From Tessaracoccus sp. OS52 (lineage in GTDB: Bacteria; Actinomycetota; Actinomycetes; Propionibacteriales; Propionibacteriaceae): a DNA stretch of 64,000 nucleotides. Within the stretch, counting starts at the first letter, position 1; each line of letters starts with the position of its first letter. A program made the translations under genes and the position numbers. The stretch spans positions 62,001 through 126,000 of the forward strand of contig NZ_JAJEWM010000001.1 in NCBI RefSeq assembly GCF_020687685.1. The letters run 5' to 3'. Below the pieces are notes generated by a model that was given only the letters and a program-made list of their open reading frames with translations, made no database searches and was not told where the DNA came from. Shown piece after piece: positions 8,541 to 16,669 of the stretch.

Positions 8541-9545
8541 TTGATCGTGTCCACGCATTCGCACCTGGGTCAGGGGGCAACCCTGACCCAGGTTGTGGAC
8601 GGGCCGACGACGTCGGCTCCGGCCACTACGCCTGCCACCGTCGCCGACGGCGCCCGGGCCAGGAGGGGCGGGGGGCGACGACATCGCCTCAGCTCTGAGC
8701 GGGTCTGGCCCTACCTGCTGGTCCTGCCGACGCTGGTCATCCTGCTCGTCTTCCGGATCGTTCCCCTGGGCATGGGCGTCAACTACTCGTTCACCGGCGA
8801 CGGCGCCCTCAACGGCGCCTTCGTGGGGCTGGACAACTACGTCACCCTGTTCCAGGACGAGCGCTTCCAGGCCTCGGCCCGCAACGTCATCGTGATCTTC
8901 ATCTTCGTCCCCATCCAGGTGTTCGTGGCCGGGATCCTCGCGACGGTGATCTACCTCAAGGTGCCGGGCGGCAGTTTCTACCGCGGCGTCTACTTCCTGC
9001 CGGTGGTGCTCTCGCCGATCATCATCGGAGCCATCTTCAACATCGTGCTGGCGGCCAACGGGCCGCTCAACCAGCTCGCGGCGTCGGTGGGTCTGCCTAC
9101 GGTCGACTACCTAGGGCTCCCCGAGACCGCCCTGCCGAGCGTCCTGACCGTCCATATCTGGGCCACCTTCGGCATGGCGCTGGTCATCTTCCTCGCCGGC
9201 TTCGCGACCCTTGACCAAGACCTGCTGGACGCCTCCAAGATCGACGGCGCCACGCTGCCGCAGACCATCTGGCACGTGATCATCCCCGGACTGGCCCAGA
9301 CCATCCAGTTCGTCTTCGTGACGACGACGATCGGCATGCTGACCGGGCTGTTCGGGTTGCTCTACACGATGACTGCGGGTGGCCCAGGGGCTGCCTCCTA
9401 CCTGCCGGAGTACCTGATCTGGAAGCTCAACGGCGAGGCCAGGCCCGCGATGGCCTCGGCCGCGTCGGTCTTCCTGCTGGCCATCGTGCTGTTGATCGGG
9501 CTCGTGCAGATCCGCGTACTGCGCAAGGCCACCAGGGAGTTGTGA
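8541..9545 (+). CDS. ABC sugar transporter permease, MalF/UgpA type
   Basis: A 334-residue inner-membrane permease with about six transmembrane segments after a ~55-residue polar, low-complexity N-terminus. The first membrane segment is YLLVLPTLVILLVFRIV. The ABC-binding EAA loop lies around LDASKIDGATLPQTIWHVIIPGL. Start choice is open between TTG 8541 and GTG 8547, which share the GAGGGATGAG Shine-Dalgarno region at the end of the upstream gene. Pairs with the permease at 9545 to import an oligosaccharide, probably a product of the neighbouring glycosidases. Confidence 0.9.
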   Translation: MIVSTHSHLGQGATLTQVVDGPTTSAPATTPATVADGARARRGGGRRHRLSSERVWPYLLVLPTLVILLVFRIVPLGMGVNYSFTGDGALNGAFVGLDNYVTLFQDERFQASARNVIVIFIFVPIQVFVAGILATVIYLKVPGGSFYRGVYFLPVVLSPIIIGAIFNIVLAANGPLNQLAASVGLPTVDYLGLPETALPSVLTVHIWATFGMALVIFLAGFATLDQDLLDASKIDGATLPQTIWHVIIPGLAQTIQFVFVTTTIGMLTGLFGLLYTMTAGGPGAASYLPEYLIWKLNGEARPAMASAASVFLLAIVLLIGLVQIRVLRKATREL

Positions 9546-10372
9546 TGAAGCGCGAACGAAGAATGATGTGGGTCCTGGCGATCCCGATGGCGCTCCTGGC
9601 GCTGGGCACGATCTACCCGATGCTGTACGCGTTCAACATCTCCTTCAAGAGCCGCAGGGAGTACGTCCTGGACAGGCTCGGCCTGGCGCAGGGGATCAAC
9701 ATCTCCAACTTCGTGGACGCCTGGAACCAGGCGGGCATGGCCCAGTACTTCACGAACACCATCATCGTGACGGTGGCCTCGGTGGCGCTGCTGCTGGTCT
9801 TCGGGTCGATGGCCGGGTACTCGCTCAGCCACCTGGCCTTCCGCGGAAACCGCGCGGTGTTCCTCACCATCCTGGCTTGCATGATGATCCCCTTCCAGGT
9901 GGTCATGGTGCCGGTCATCAAGCTGCTGAGCGAACTCTCCCTGATGAACACCCATCCGGGTCTGATCCTGGTCTACGTGGCCCAGTTCCTACCCTTCACC
10001 GTGTACTTCATGACGGCCTACTACTCGGGCATCCCGGCCTCCATCACCGAGGCCGCGCGCGTCGACGGCAACGGCATCTTCGGCGTGTGGCTGCGCATAA
10101 TGCTGCCCATCGGCAAGCCCGCGCTGCTCTCCCTGGGCATCCTGAATGCGCTGTTCTGCTGGAACGACATCCTCATCGCCCTTCTGATCATGCAGTCACC
10201 CGCCAACCGCACCGTCATGGTGGGCGTCAGCGCGCTCCGGGGCCAGTACCCGGACAACGTGCCCACCTACATTGCCGGCGTGCTCATCGCCGTCATCCCG
10301 CTGGTGGTCGTGTACCTGATCTTCCAGCGCCAGATCACCGCTGGAGTCACGGCCGGCTCGACGAAGGGCTGA
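9545..10372 (+). CDS. ABC sugar transporter permease, MalG/UgpE type
   Basis: A 275-residue permease with about six transmembrane helices (MMWVLAIPMALLALGTIYPML at the start, VVVYLIFQRQITAGVTAGS at the end). The EAA loop reads TEAARVDGNGIFGVWLRIMLP. The ATG at 9545 overlaps the stop of the first permease (TGATG), indicating translational coupling; GTG 9542 is the alternative. It forms the heterodimeric channel of the importer with the product of 8541. Confidence 0.9.
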   Translation: MKRERRMMWVLAIPMALLALGTIYPMLYAFNISFKSRREYVLDRLGLAQGINISNFVDAWNQAGMAQYFTNTIIVTVASVALLLVFGSMAGYSLSHLAFRGNRAVFLTILACMMIPFQVVMVPVIKLLSELSLMNTHPGLILVYVAQFLPFTVYFMTAYYSGIPASITEAARVDGNGIFGVWLRIMLPIGKPALLSLGILNALFCWNDILIALLIMQSPANRTVMVGVSALRGQYPDNVPTYIAGVLIAVIPLVVVYLIFQRQITAGVTAGSTKG

Positions 10373-10375
10373 CCC

Positions 10376-12514
10376 TTGCCAACTGAACGCGTGGAGATCC
10401 ACGTCGCACCCGACGGGTCTGCCTGGGCCGACGGTTCCCGTGGCTACCCGGTCGGTGACCTGCACGCGGCCATGCGGCTGGTGCGGGCCCGCCGGGAGCC
10501 CGGGCAGCGCGCCGTCGTCTGGCTGGACGGCGGCCTGTACCGGCAGTCGGAGACCCTGGTGCTCGACGGCGACGACTCGTTCACAACCTTCGCCGCTGTG
10601 GACCCGGACGCCAGGCCCGTGATCAGCGGTGCGGTGACAATAGGCGGCTGGCGCCCGGTGCGGGTCAACGGCGTCGACGCCTGGGCCGCCCCGGCTCCGC
10701 GGAAGCGTGGCCGGTGCCTGTTCGTCGACGGCGAGCGTGCGCCCCGGCCCCGGTTCCCGGTCGAGGGTTACCTGTGGATCGAGGAGCAGGCGGGCCTGGA
10801 CCCCGCGGGCAGCTTCGTCGGCACCCTGCTGCAGGGGGCTGACAATTTCACGTTCGCCGACGGCGACCTGCCCCCCATTGCCGACCCGGGCCAGGTGGAG
10901 GTGGTCGTGCCCCACTACTGGGTGCAGGAACGCATGCCCGTCACCGGGATCGACCGGGAGCGGCGGCTCGTCCAGAGCTCGCTGCGCAGCATCTTCGCCC
11001 TCCGCGACGACGCCGTGGAGCGCTACGCGCGCTACTGGCTGGACAACGTCGCCGAGACTTTCGGTGCCCGGGACGGCCAGTGGTACCTGGATCCCACCGG
11101 CTCCCTCGCCGACGCAGCGGGCGAGACCATCCTGCTGCACTGCGACGGGGACCCGGGTGAGCGCGACGTCGAGTTCCCCGTCCTGGACGTGTTCGTCGAA
11201 CTCGCGGGCGCGGCCACCCGCCCGGTGCGGGAGATCCGGTTCGAGGGCATCGCTTTCGCGGGCGCCGACTTCGCTGAGGTGCCTGCGGCCCGGGCTCCCT
11301 TCGGCGTGCGGGAGGACCCGATGCTGCCACGCGACGTCGGCTTCGCCGCCGACGTGCAGGCGGCCTCGTCGGTCCCCGGCGCCATCCGGGCCACCCACGC
11401 GCGTTCCTGCGCGCTGGTGGACTGCCGGGTCGAGCGTGTGGGCGGCTACGCCGTCGAGCTGGGTCCCGGTTGCCGGGGGAACCTGATCAGCGGCTGCACC
11501 TTCGAGGATCTTGGGGCGGGAGCCGTCCGGTCCGGCGGCTCCGACGATCCCCGGGCCCATGACTTCAACCGCGACAACTCCGTCTGCGACAACGAGATCG
11601 TCGGTGGCGGCCGGTCCTACCCGAACTGCGTCGCGATCCTGTTCCAGCACGGCTCCCACAACGTCATCGCGCACAACCACATCGCCGACTTCTACTATTC
11701 GGGGATCTCTGTGGGCTGGACCTGGGACTACGGCGAGAGCCCGTCCCAGGGCAACCGGGTCATCGGCAACCACATCCACCACCTGGGCCAGGGCAGGCTC
11801 AACGACATGGGCGGCATCTACCTGCTGGGGATCGCGCCCGGCACCGAGCTGCGCGGCAACCACATCCACGACGTCCGGTGCGCCAACTACGGCGGCTGGG
11901 GAATCTACCTCGACGAGGGCTCATCCCACGTGGTCGTCGAGGGCAACATCGTCCACGATGTCTCCAGCCATGCGTTCCACCAGCACTACGGGCGCGAGAA
12001 CATCCTTCGCAACAACGTCCTGGCGTTCGGCGGCGCGGGGCAGGTGTCCATCACCCGTCCGGAGGCCACGGTCTCGTTCACGTGCGAGCGCAACATCCTC
12101 GTGGGCGATGGCGGACCGGGCTTCGTCGGCACCGAGGGTGCCCTGGACGTCACCAACTACCGCGTCATCTCGGACCTGAACCTGTTCTGGGACCTGAACC
12201 CTCAGGAGTCGGCGGTGCGTGCCGGGGTCGGGCTGCGGGAGCACGACGACGCGGGCGAGGTTGCGTTCGTCATCACCCGCGGTCGCGACGCCGAGTGGCA
12301 TGCGGACGGCCACGACCACCACTCGCTCACAGCCGACCCTGGGTTCGTCGACGTAGACGCGAGGGACTTCCGGGTGGCGGGGGAGACGCCGGCCACGCGC
12401 CTGGGCATCGTCGTGCCCGACGTGTCCGACGCGGGTCCCCGGCCCGTCGTACGCCGTCGACATCCGCTGGCGGGGAGAACCCTTCGTGAGGAGTTCCCAC
12501 GCGCCATGGGGTAA
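10376..12514 (+). CDS. Right-handed parallel beta-helix protein (pectate-lyase-like fold)
   Basis: A 712-residue protein without an evident signal peptide. The N-terminus (VHVAPDG-type start, then GDLHAAMRLVRARR and VVWLDGGLYRQSETLVL) is typical of parallel beta-helix carbohydrate-active proteins. The centre has many short turns with Asn/His/Gly such as GNHIHHLG, GNHIHDVRC and EGNIVHDVS, the repeating coil signature of PbH1 repeats. The TTG start at 10376 follows the second permease by 3 bp, with AAGGG about ten bases upstream; the gene ends 16 bp before the convergent alcohol dehydrogenase. Such proteins act as polysaccharide lyases, epimerases or glycosidases; the exact activity and family are not recognisable. 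Genomic position suggests it processes the sugar imported by the adjacent ABC system. Confidence 0.8.
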   Translation: MPTERVEIHVAPDGSAWADGSRGYPVGDLHAAMRLVRARREPGQRAVVWLDGGLYRQSETLVLDGDDSFTTFAAVDPDARPVISGAVTIGGWRPVRVNGVDAWAAPAPRKRGRCLFVDGERAPRPRFPVEGYLWIEEQAGLDPAGSFVGTLLQGADNFTFADGDLPPIADPGQVEVVVPHYWVQERMPVTGIDRERRLVQSSLRSIFALRDDAVERYARYWLDNVAETFGARDGQWYLDPTGSLADAAGETILLHCDGDPGERDVEFPVLDVFVELAGAATRPVREIRFEGIAFAGADFAEVPAARAPFGVREDPMLPRDVGFAADVQAASSVPGAIRATHARSCALVDCRVERVGGYAVELGPGCRGNLISGCTFEDLGAGAVRSGGSDDPRAHDFNRDNSVCDNEIVGGGRSYPNCVAILFQHGSHNVIAHNHIADFYYSGISVGWTWDYGESPSQGNRVIGNHIHHLGQGRLNDMGGIYLLGIAPGTELRGNHIHDVRCANYGGWGIYLDEGSSHVVVEGNIVHDVSSHAFHQHYGRENILRNNVLAFGGAGQVSITRPEATVSFTCERNILVGDGGPGFVGTEGALDVTNYRVISDLNLFWDLNPQESAVRAGVGLREHDDAGEVAFVITRGRDAEWHADGHDHHSLTADPGFVDVDARDFRVAGETPATRLGIVVPDVSDAGPRPVVRRRHPLAGRTLREEFPRAMG

Positions 12515-12530
12515 CGACGGCGTGGTCGGG

Positions 12531-13559
12531 CTACTCCCAGACGATGGCCACCTTGCCGGTCTGGGCAGCGTCGGCTGCGGCGTAAGCGTCGGCTGCCTGC
12601 TCGAGGGGGAAGGTCTCGGTGACCACCTGGTCCGGGTGGAGGCCCCAGCGGTCGAGCTGGCGCAGGAGTTCGGCCATGTGGCCGGTGGAAGTCACCCAGG
12701 AGCCGTGGACGGTGAGCTGCTTGTGGATGATGGCGTGGCTCACGTCCAGGCCGTTGATCACGCCGCCCTCGCCGACCAGCGCGACGCGCCCCCAGGCGCG
12801 GGTCCCGTCGATGGTGGCCAGCTGACCGGCGCCGCTGCCTGAGCAGTCCATGCCTGCGTCCGCGCCACCGGGGAGGAGCCTCGCCAGCTCGTCGGAGCCG
12901 GGCTCCACCGCAGCGTCGACGGCGCCCAGTTGCAGGGCCAGTTCGCGGCGGGCGGCGCTGGGGTCGACGCCGACCACCAGCGGGGATCCCAACTTGCGGC
13001 CCATCAGGCCGGCGGCCAGGCCGACGGGGCCGAGTCCCGTGATGAGGAGGGAGTCGTGGCCGGACACGTCGATCCGACGCAGCGCCTCGTAGGCGGTACC
13101 GAAGCCGCAGGCCACGCACGCGCCGTCGACGAAGGTGAGGGAGTCGGGCAGGACGAGGCAGTCGCGCTCGTCGGCGATCAGGTACGTGGCGTGCCCGCCG
13201 TCGCGCTGCCAGCCGTAGGCCGCGCGCTTCGGGGAGAGGCAGGAGATCTGGTAGCCCTTGCGGCACTCGTCGCACTGGCCGCAGCCGCTGATGTGGTAGA
13301 CGACGACGCGGTCGCCGGGGGCGATGCGCTCGACGCCCTCGCCGACGGACTCGACGAGGCCGGCCGGCTCGTGGCCGCCGACCACGCCCTGGTAGGCCTC
13401 GGGCCCCTCACCGAGGTGCTCCCGGTAGATGGCGCGCAGGTCGCTGCCGCAGATGGTGGAGGCGCGCATCGCGATGCGCACCTGGCCATGCCCGGGTTCG
13501 GGATCCGGCACTTCCCTGAGATCGACGCGGCTTCCGCCGGGCAGGAACGCAGCTAGCAC
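12531..13559 (-). CDS. Zinc-binding medium-chain alcohol/polyol dehydrogenase
   Basis: An approximately 343-residue MDR-superfamily dehydrogenase. The catalytic-zinc region is STICGSDLRAIYRE with GGHEPAGLVESVGEGV; the structural zinc cysteines are in CGQCDECRKGYQISC; the Rossmann nucleotide site is ITGLGPVGLAAGLMGRKLG. It would oxidise or reduce a sugar or polyol with NAD(P). I chose GTG 13559 because AAGGAGG sits nine bases upstream; the in-frame ATG at 13568 abuts that Shine-Dalgarno sequence and would have no spacing. It is divergent from the aldo/keto reductase, and the 140-bp region between them carries two LacI-type operators, so the two oxidoreductases probably act in one sugar pathway. 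Confidence 0.87.
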   Translation of the reverse strand: MLAAFLPGGSRVDLREVPDPEPGHGQVRIAMRASTICGSDLRAIYREHLGEGPEAYQGVVGGHEPAGLVESVGEGVERIAPGDRVVVYHISGCGQCDECRKGYQISCLSPKRAAYGWQRDGGHATYLIADERDCLVLPDSLTFVDGACVACGFGTAYEALRRIDVSGHDSLLITGLGPVGLAAGLMGRKLGSPLVVGVDPSAARRELALQLGAVDAAVEPGSDELARLLPGGADAGMDCSGSGAGQLATIDGTRAWGRVALVGEGGVINGLDVSHAIIHKQLTVHGSWVTSTGHMAELLRQLDRWGLHPDQVVTETFPLEQAADAYAAADAAQTGKVAIVWE

Positions 13560-13578
13560 GACAACCATCCTCCTTGAT

Positions 13579-13592
13579 GCGAAACGATTCGC
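13579..13592. promoter_or_regulatory. LacI-family operator gcgaaacgattcgc
   Basis: Identical to the site at 3727-3740. It sits 20 bp upstream of the alcohol dehydrogenase start, a position that would block that promoter. Confidence 0.72.
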
Positions 13593-13665
13593 TTTCACCG
13601 TACACGGCTGCACTCAGCGAGTGCAAGGGGGGTTGCCATTGGATGCGGGCCGGGATATGGTGCCG

Positions 13666-13680
13666 GAAACGAATCGTTTC
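13666..13680. promoter_or_regulatory. LacI-family operator gaaacgaatcgtttc
   Basis: A perfect 15-bp palindrome (7-1-7) lies 11 bp before the Shine-Dalgarno sequence of the aldo/keto reductase gene. It shares the gaaacga half-site with 13579-13592 and 3727-3740. Since the LacI gene at 14708 follows the reductase, the site may also provide autoregulation. Confidence 0.72.
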
Positions 13681-13699
13681 TCGTCCGGTCGGAGGACCA

Positions 13700-14704
13700 A
13701 TGAAGCTCCAGGAGCGCACGCTGCGGGACGGCTCCCGCATCCCCGTGGTCGGTGTGGGTACGTTCGGGTCGGACCGCTACTCGGCCGCCGACGTCGCCCG
13801 CGGCGTCGAGACCGCGCTGGAGATCGGCTACCGACTGGTCGACTGCGCCGCCGTCTACGGCAACGAGGACCTCGTTGGGCGGACGCTCGCCTCCGCGTTC
13901 GACGGCGGGCTCGCGCGCGACGACGTGTTCGTCATGAGCAAGGTCTGGAACGACCACCACGCGCCGGACCGGGTGCGCGCCTCCGTCGAGAAGTCGCTCG
14001 AGGACCTGCGGCTGGACCACCTCGATGCCTGTTACATCCACTGGCCCTTCCCCAACACCCACGCCCAGCACGCCCACGTCGACGAACGGGACCCGGGCGC
14101 CCGCCCCTACCTGCACGCCGACTTCATGCGCACCTGGGCGGCCCTCGAGGACCTCGTCGACGAGGGCCTGGTGCGCCACGCGGGCCTGTCGAACGTGACC
14201 GTCCCCAAGCTGAAGCTGATCCTGCCGGAGTGCCGCATCCAGCCGTCGCTGGCCGAGATCGAGCACCACCCCACCCTGCAGCAGGGCGAACTCTTCCAGC
14301 ACCTGGTGGACCACGGGATCCAGGTGGTGGGCTACTCGCCGCTGGGTTCGCCGTCGCGCCCGGAACGGGACCGCACGGAGGAGGACCTGGTGGATCTTGA
14401 GTCCCCGGCTGTCCTCCGGATCGCGGAGCGGCGCGGGATCTCGCCGGCCCAGGTCTGCGTCGCGTGGGCAGTCAACCGCGGCGTCATCCCCATCCCGTTC
14501 TCCGTCAAGGAACACCAGCTGCGCGAGCTGTTCGACGCCAGCGCCGTCGAATTCACGCCCGAGGAGTTCAACGCCCTGCGCGGCACAGACCGCAACAACC
14601 GCCTCATCAAGGGACACGTCTTCCTGTGGGAGGGCGCGGGCTCCTGGCTGGACCTCTGGGATGTCGACGGGACGATCCCGGGTTGGCACGGCTACGCTTC
14701 CTGA
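13700..14704 (+). CDS. Aldo/keto reductase
   Basis: A 334-residue AKR-superfamily (TIM-barrel, NADPH) reductase. Catalytic tetrad elements visible: Asp in GYRLVDCAAVYGNE with the following Tyr, Lys in VFVMSKVWNDHH, His in YIHWPFP. The C-terminal cofactor-binding stretch is VIPIPFSVKEHQLRELFD, where IPK would be more usual. The ATG at 13700 follows GGAGGACCA. An in-frame start at 13574 would run through the operator palindrome and is rejected. It lies 3 bp upstream of the LacI gene, hence probably one transcript. Likely reduces or oxidises a sugar intermediate together with the divergent alcohol dehydrogenase. Confidence 0.88.
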   Translation: MKLQERTLRDGSRIPVVGVGTFGSDRYSAADVARGVETALEIGYRLVDCAAVYGNEDLVGRTLASAFDGGLARDDVFVMSKVWNDHHAPDRVRASVEKSLEDLRLDHLDACYIHWPFPNTHAQHAHVDERDPGARPYLHADFMRTWAALEDLVDEGLVRHAGLSNVTVPKLKLILPECRIQPSLAEIEHHPTLQQGELFQHLVDHGIQVVGYSPLGSPSRPERDRTEEDLVDLESPAVLRIAERRGISPAQVCVAWAVNRGVIPIPFSVKEHQLRELFDASAVEFTPEEFNALRGTDRNNRLIKGHVFLWEGAGSWLDLWDVDGTIPGWHGYAS

Positions 14705-14707
14705 CAA

Positions 14708-15703
14708 ATGGCCACCTACAAGGACATCCAGCGTCTGACCGGCCTGTCGCTGTCCACCATCTCCAAGTACTTCAACGACCTGCCGGTGCGGGAGGCCAAC
14801 CGCCGCGCCATCGAGGAGGCGGCGGAGTCCCTGGGATTCCGGCGCAACGCGTTCGCCCGCGGCCTGCGGACCAAGCGCTCCAGCGTCGTCGGCGTCCTCC
14901 TTCCCGAGCTGGACAATGCCTTCCACATGTCGATCATCGCCGGCGTCGAGTCGGCCCTGCGCGCTGACGGCGTCGGCATCCTGGTACGCGCCGCGCACGA
15001 CGACCTGGTGTCCGGCATCCGCGACCTGCGCGAGCAGATGGTCGACGGCGTCATCGCCGTGCCCGCGGAGTCGCCGTCGCCCGACGCTCTGGCCGCTGCT
15101 GTCGGCGACGTGCCGCTGGTGCTGGTGGACCGGCGCCTCGACGGCGTCGTCGCCGACACCGTCACCATCGACAACGCGGCCGCGGGGGCCCGCGCCGCCG
15201 AGTGCCTCATGGCCTTCGGGCACCGCCGAGCCGCAGTGCTCGTCGGACCGGCCACGATCTGGACCATGGTGGGCCGGGCAAAGGGGTTCATCGACGCCTT
15301 CGACGCAGCCGGAGATGTGACAGTCATGACCGCGCCCGCCCTCACCGTCGCGGCCGGGCACTCCGCCATGGCCCAGGCGCTGGCCACCCGGCAGCGGCCG
15401 ACGGCGGTGTTCTGCGCGAACTACGAACTCACCCTCGGCGCACTCACCGCCATCACCAACGCCGGCCTGAGCATCCCCCGGGACATCTCCTTCGTCGGCT
15501 TCGACGGCGGCGACCTGGCAGAGGTGACCAAGCCCCGCCTCTGGACGATGGTCCAGCCCGTCGAGCAACTCGCCGCGGCCACCAGTGAGCTGATGCTCTC
15601 CCGGCTGTCGGCTGGAGCCGGGGAGGCGCGCGACGTCGTGCTGCAGGCCTCAATGCTCCCCGGCGACTCGGTCTCGCCTCCGGCGGTAAGTGCCGTCGGG
15701 TAG
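14708..15703 (+). CDS. LacI-family transcriptional regulator
   Basis: A 331-residue regulator. The N-terminal HTH (MATYKDIQRLTGLSLSTISKYFND) and hinge helix are followed by a periplasmic-binding-protein-like effector domain (VVGVLLPELDN, FVGFDGGDLAEVTKPRLWTM). The HTH differs from the commonest form (STISK instead of STVSR), matching its own operator class. It follows the aldo/keto reductase by 3 bp. It is the best candidate for the gaaacgattcg-type palindromes at 3727, 13579 and 13666, which would make it the local regulator of the carbohydrate island. Confidence 0.9.
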   Translation: MATYKDIQRLTGLSLSTISKYFNDLPVREANRRAIEEAAESLGFRRNAFARGLRTKRSSVVGVLLPELDNAFHMSIIAGVESALRADGVGILVRAAHDDLVSGIRDLREQMVDGVIAVPAESPSPDALAAAVGDVPLVLVDRRLDGVVADTVTIDNAAAGARAAECLMAFGHRRAAVLVGPATIWTMVGRAKGFIDAFDAAGDVTVMTAPALTVAAGHSAMAQALATRQRPTAVFCANYELTLGALTAITNAGLSIPRDISFVGFDGGDLAEVTKPRLWTMVQPVEQLAAATSELMLSRLSAGAGEARDVVLQASMLPGDSVSPPAVSAVG

Positions 15704-15761
15704 AGGGAGACGTTCGGGCCGCTGCCAAGGCCGCGGTGATCGCAGTTGCTATCATGGCTTC

Positions 15762-16235
15762 GTGGACGCACAGGAGCTGGAGCGGGAGACACGGGCCGCG
15801 GATGATGCCGCCCGCGACGCGCGGGCACGATTGGTGTCCGCCGTCAGGCGCGCGCACGCGGCAGGCATGTCACAGCGCGAGATCGGCGCTCACAGCGGCC
15901 GCAGTCAGGCCGAGATCAGCAGACTCCTCCACTTTCATGGGGCAGGCCCCCGCGCGAGGCAGCTCAGAGCTCGGCGCCGCGAACTCGTGAAGCTGCTGTC
16001 CGACGCCGGGTTGGACAACGTGCGGGTGTTCGGGTCCGTGGCCACCGGCACCGACAGGGACGGGTCGGATGTGGACCTGCTGGCGACGCCGCGGCGCCCC
16101 GTTGGCCTCCTTGCCTTGGCGCGCCTCGAACGTGACGCTTCGAGGACCGTCGGTATGCCAGTCGACCTGGTCCTGGACGACGCAATCCGCCCCGATCTAC
16201 GGGAACGGATCCTCGATGAGGCCGTGCCCCTGTGA
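15762..16235 (+). CDS. mntA: MntA-type antitoxin: HTH domain fused to minimal nucleotidyltransferase
   Basis: A 157-residue protein. Residues ~25-60 form a helix-turn-helix (AHAAGMSQREIGAHSGRSQAEISRLL). Residues ~75-157 form a minimal nucleotidyltransferase domain with the complete motif GS-X10-D-X-D (G91, S92, D103, D105) and a further Asp in VDLVLDDAI. In type VII toxin-antitoxin systems MntA AMPylates a Tyr of the HEPN RNase HepT and so neutralises it. The GTG at 15762 starts the HTH domain cleanly; longer in-frame extensions run into the upstream spacer. Its stop overlaps the hepT start by 4 bases (GTGA). Standalone MntA usually lacks the HTH, so this version may also be an autorepressor. 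Confidence 0.85.
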   Translation: MDAQELERETRAADDAARDARARLVSAVRRAHAAGMSQREIGAHSGRSQAEISRLLHFHGAGPRARQLRARRRELVKLLSDAGLDNVRVFGSVATGTDRDGSDVDLLATPRRPVGLLALARLERDASRTVGMPVDLVLDDAIRPDLRERILDEAVPL

Positions 16236-16558
16236 GCAGGACAGAACCTGAACTGTTGAAGGACGCCCTCCTGCATCTGGACTTCATCGACCGCTACGCG
16301 ACCATGGATCTTGGTCAGGATGTGGTGGTTGACGCGATAGCTCTGCGACTTGCATCCATGATCGATGCGCTGAATGGGTTGCCAAGCGTCCTGCTGGAGG
16401 ATCTATTCGGCGAGGATTGGCCGGCGATGCGGGGGCTGAGGAACAGGATCGCCCATGGCTATCACCTCGTGGCTGCTGACGTGCTCAGGGTTACGGTCAC
16501 CCAGGAACTGCCCGCAGTACGGGAGAGTCTCGGGCGTCGGCTGAGCGACATCGGCTGA
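16232..16558 (+). CDS. hepT: HepT-like HEPN-domain toxin (putative RNase)
   Basis: A 108-residue all-helical HEPN/DUF86-type protein. The catalytic RX4HXY motif is intact: R70, H75 and Y77 in RNRIAHGY. R and H are the RNase residues, and Y is the known target of AMPylation by the partner nucleotidyltransferase. The GTG start overlaps the antitoxin stop by 4 bases, so the pair is translationally coupled with the antitoxin first. Family knowledge: HepT cleaves RNA (tRNA ends in studied cases) and may serve in phage defence or plasmid maintenance. Downstream begins a long hairpin-repeat array. Confidence 0.87.
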   Translation: MSRTEPELLKDALLHLDFIDRYATMDLGQDVVVDAIALRLASMIDALNGLPSVLLEDLFGEDWPAMRGLRNRIAHGYHLVAADVLRVTVTQELPAVRESLGRRLSDIG

Positions 16559-16669
16559 TTGCCCATCAGCGGGGCGGCCGGCGCGGGCGTGTTCCTGACG
16601 CCTTTCGAGACTGTCGCTGGCGCTCCTGTTCAACGCAGTGCTCCTTCTCCTCGCGGTCGCCATCTCGAC

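Noticed and set aside
15704-15761. tRNA or small RNA between the LacI gene and mntA
   Set aside because: Only 58 bp, with no cloverleaf or strong hairpin visible.
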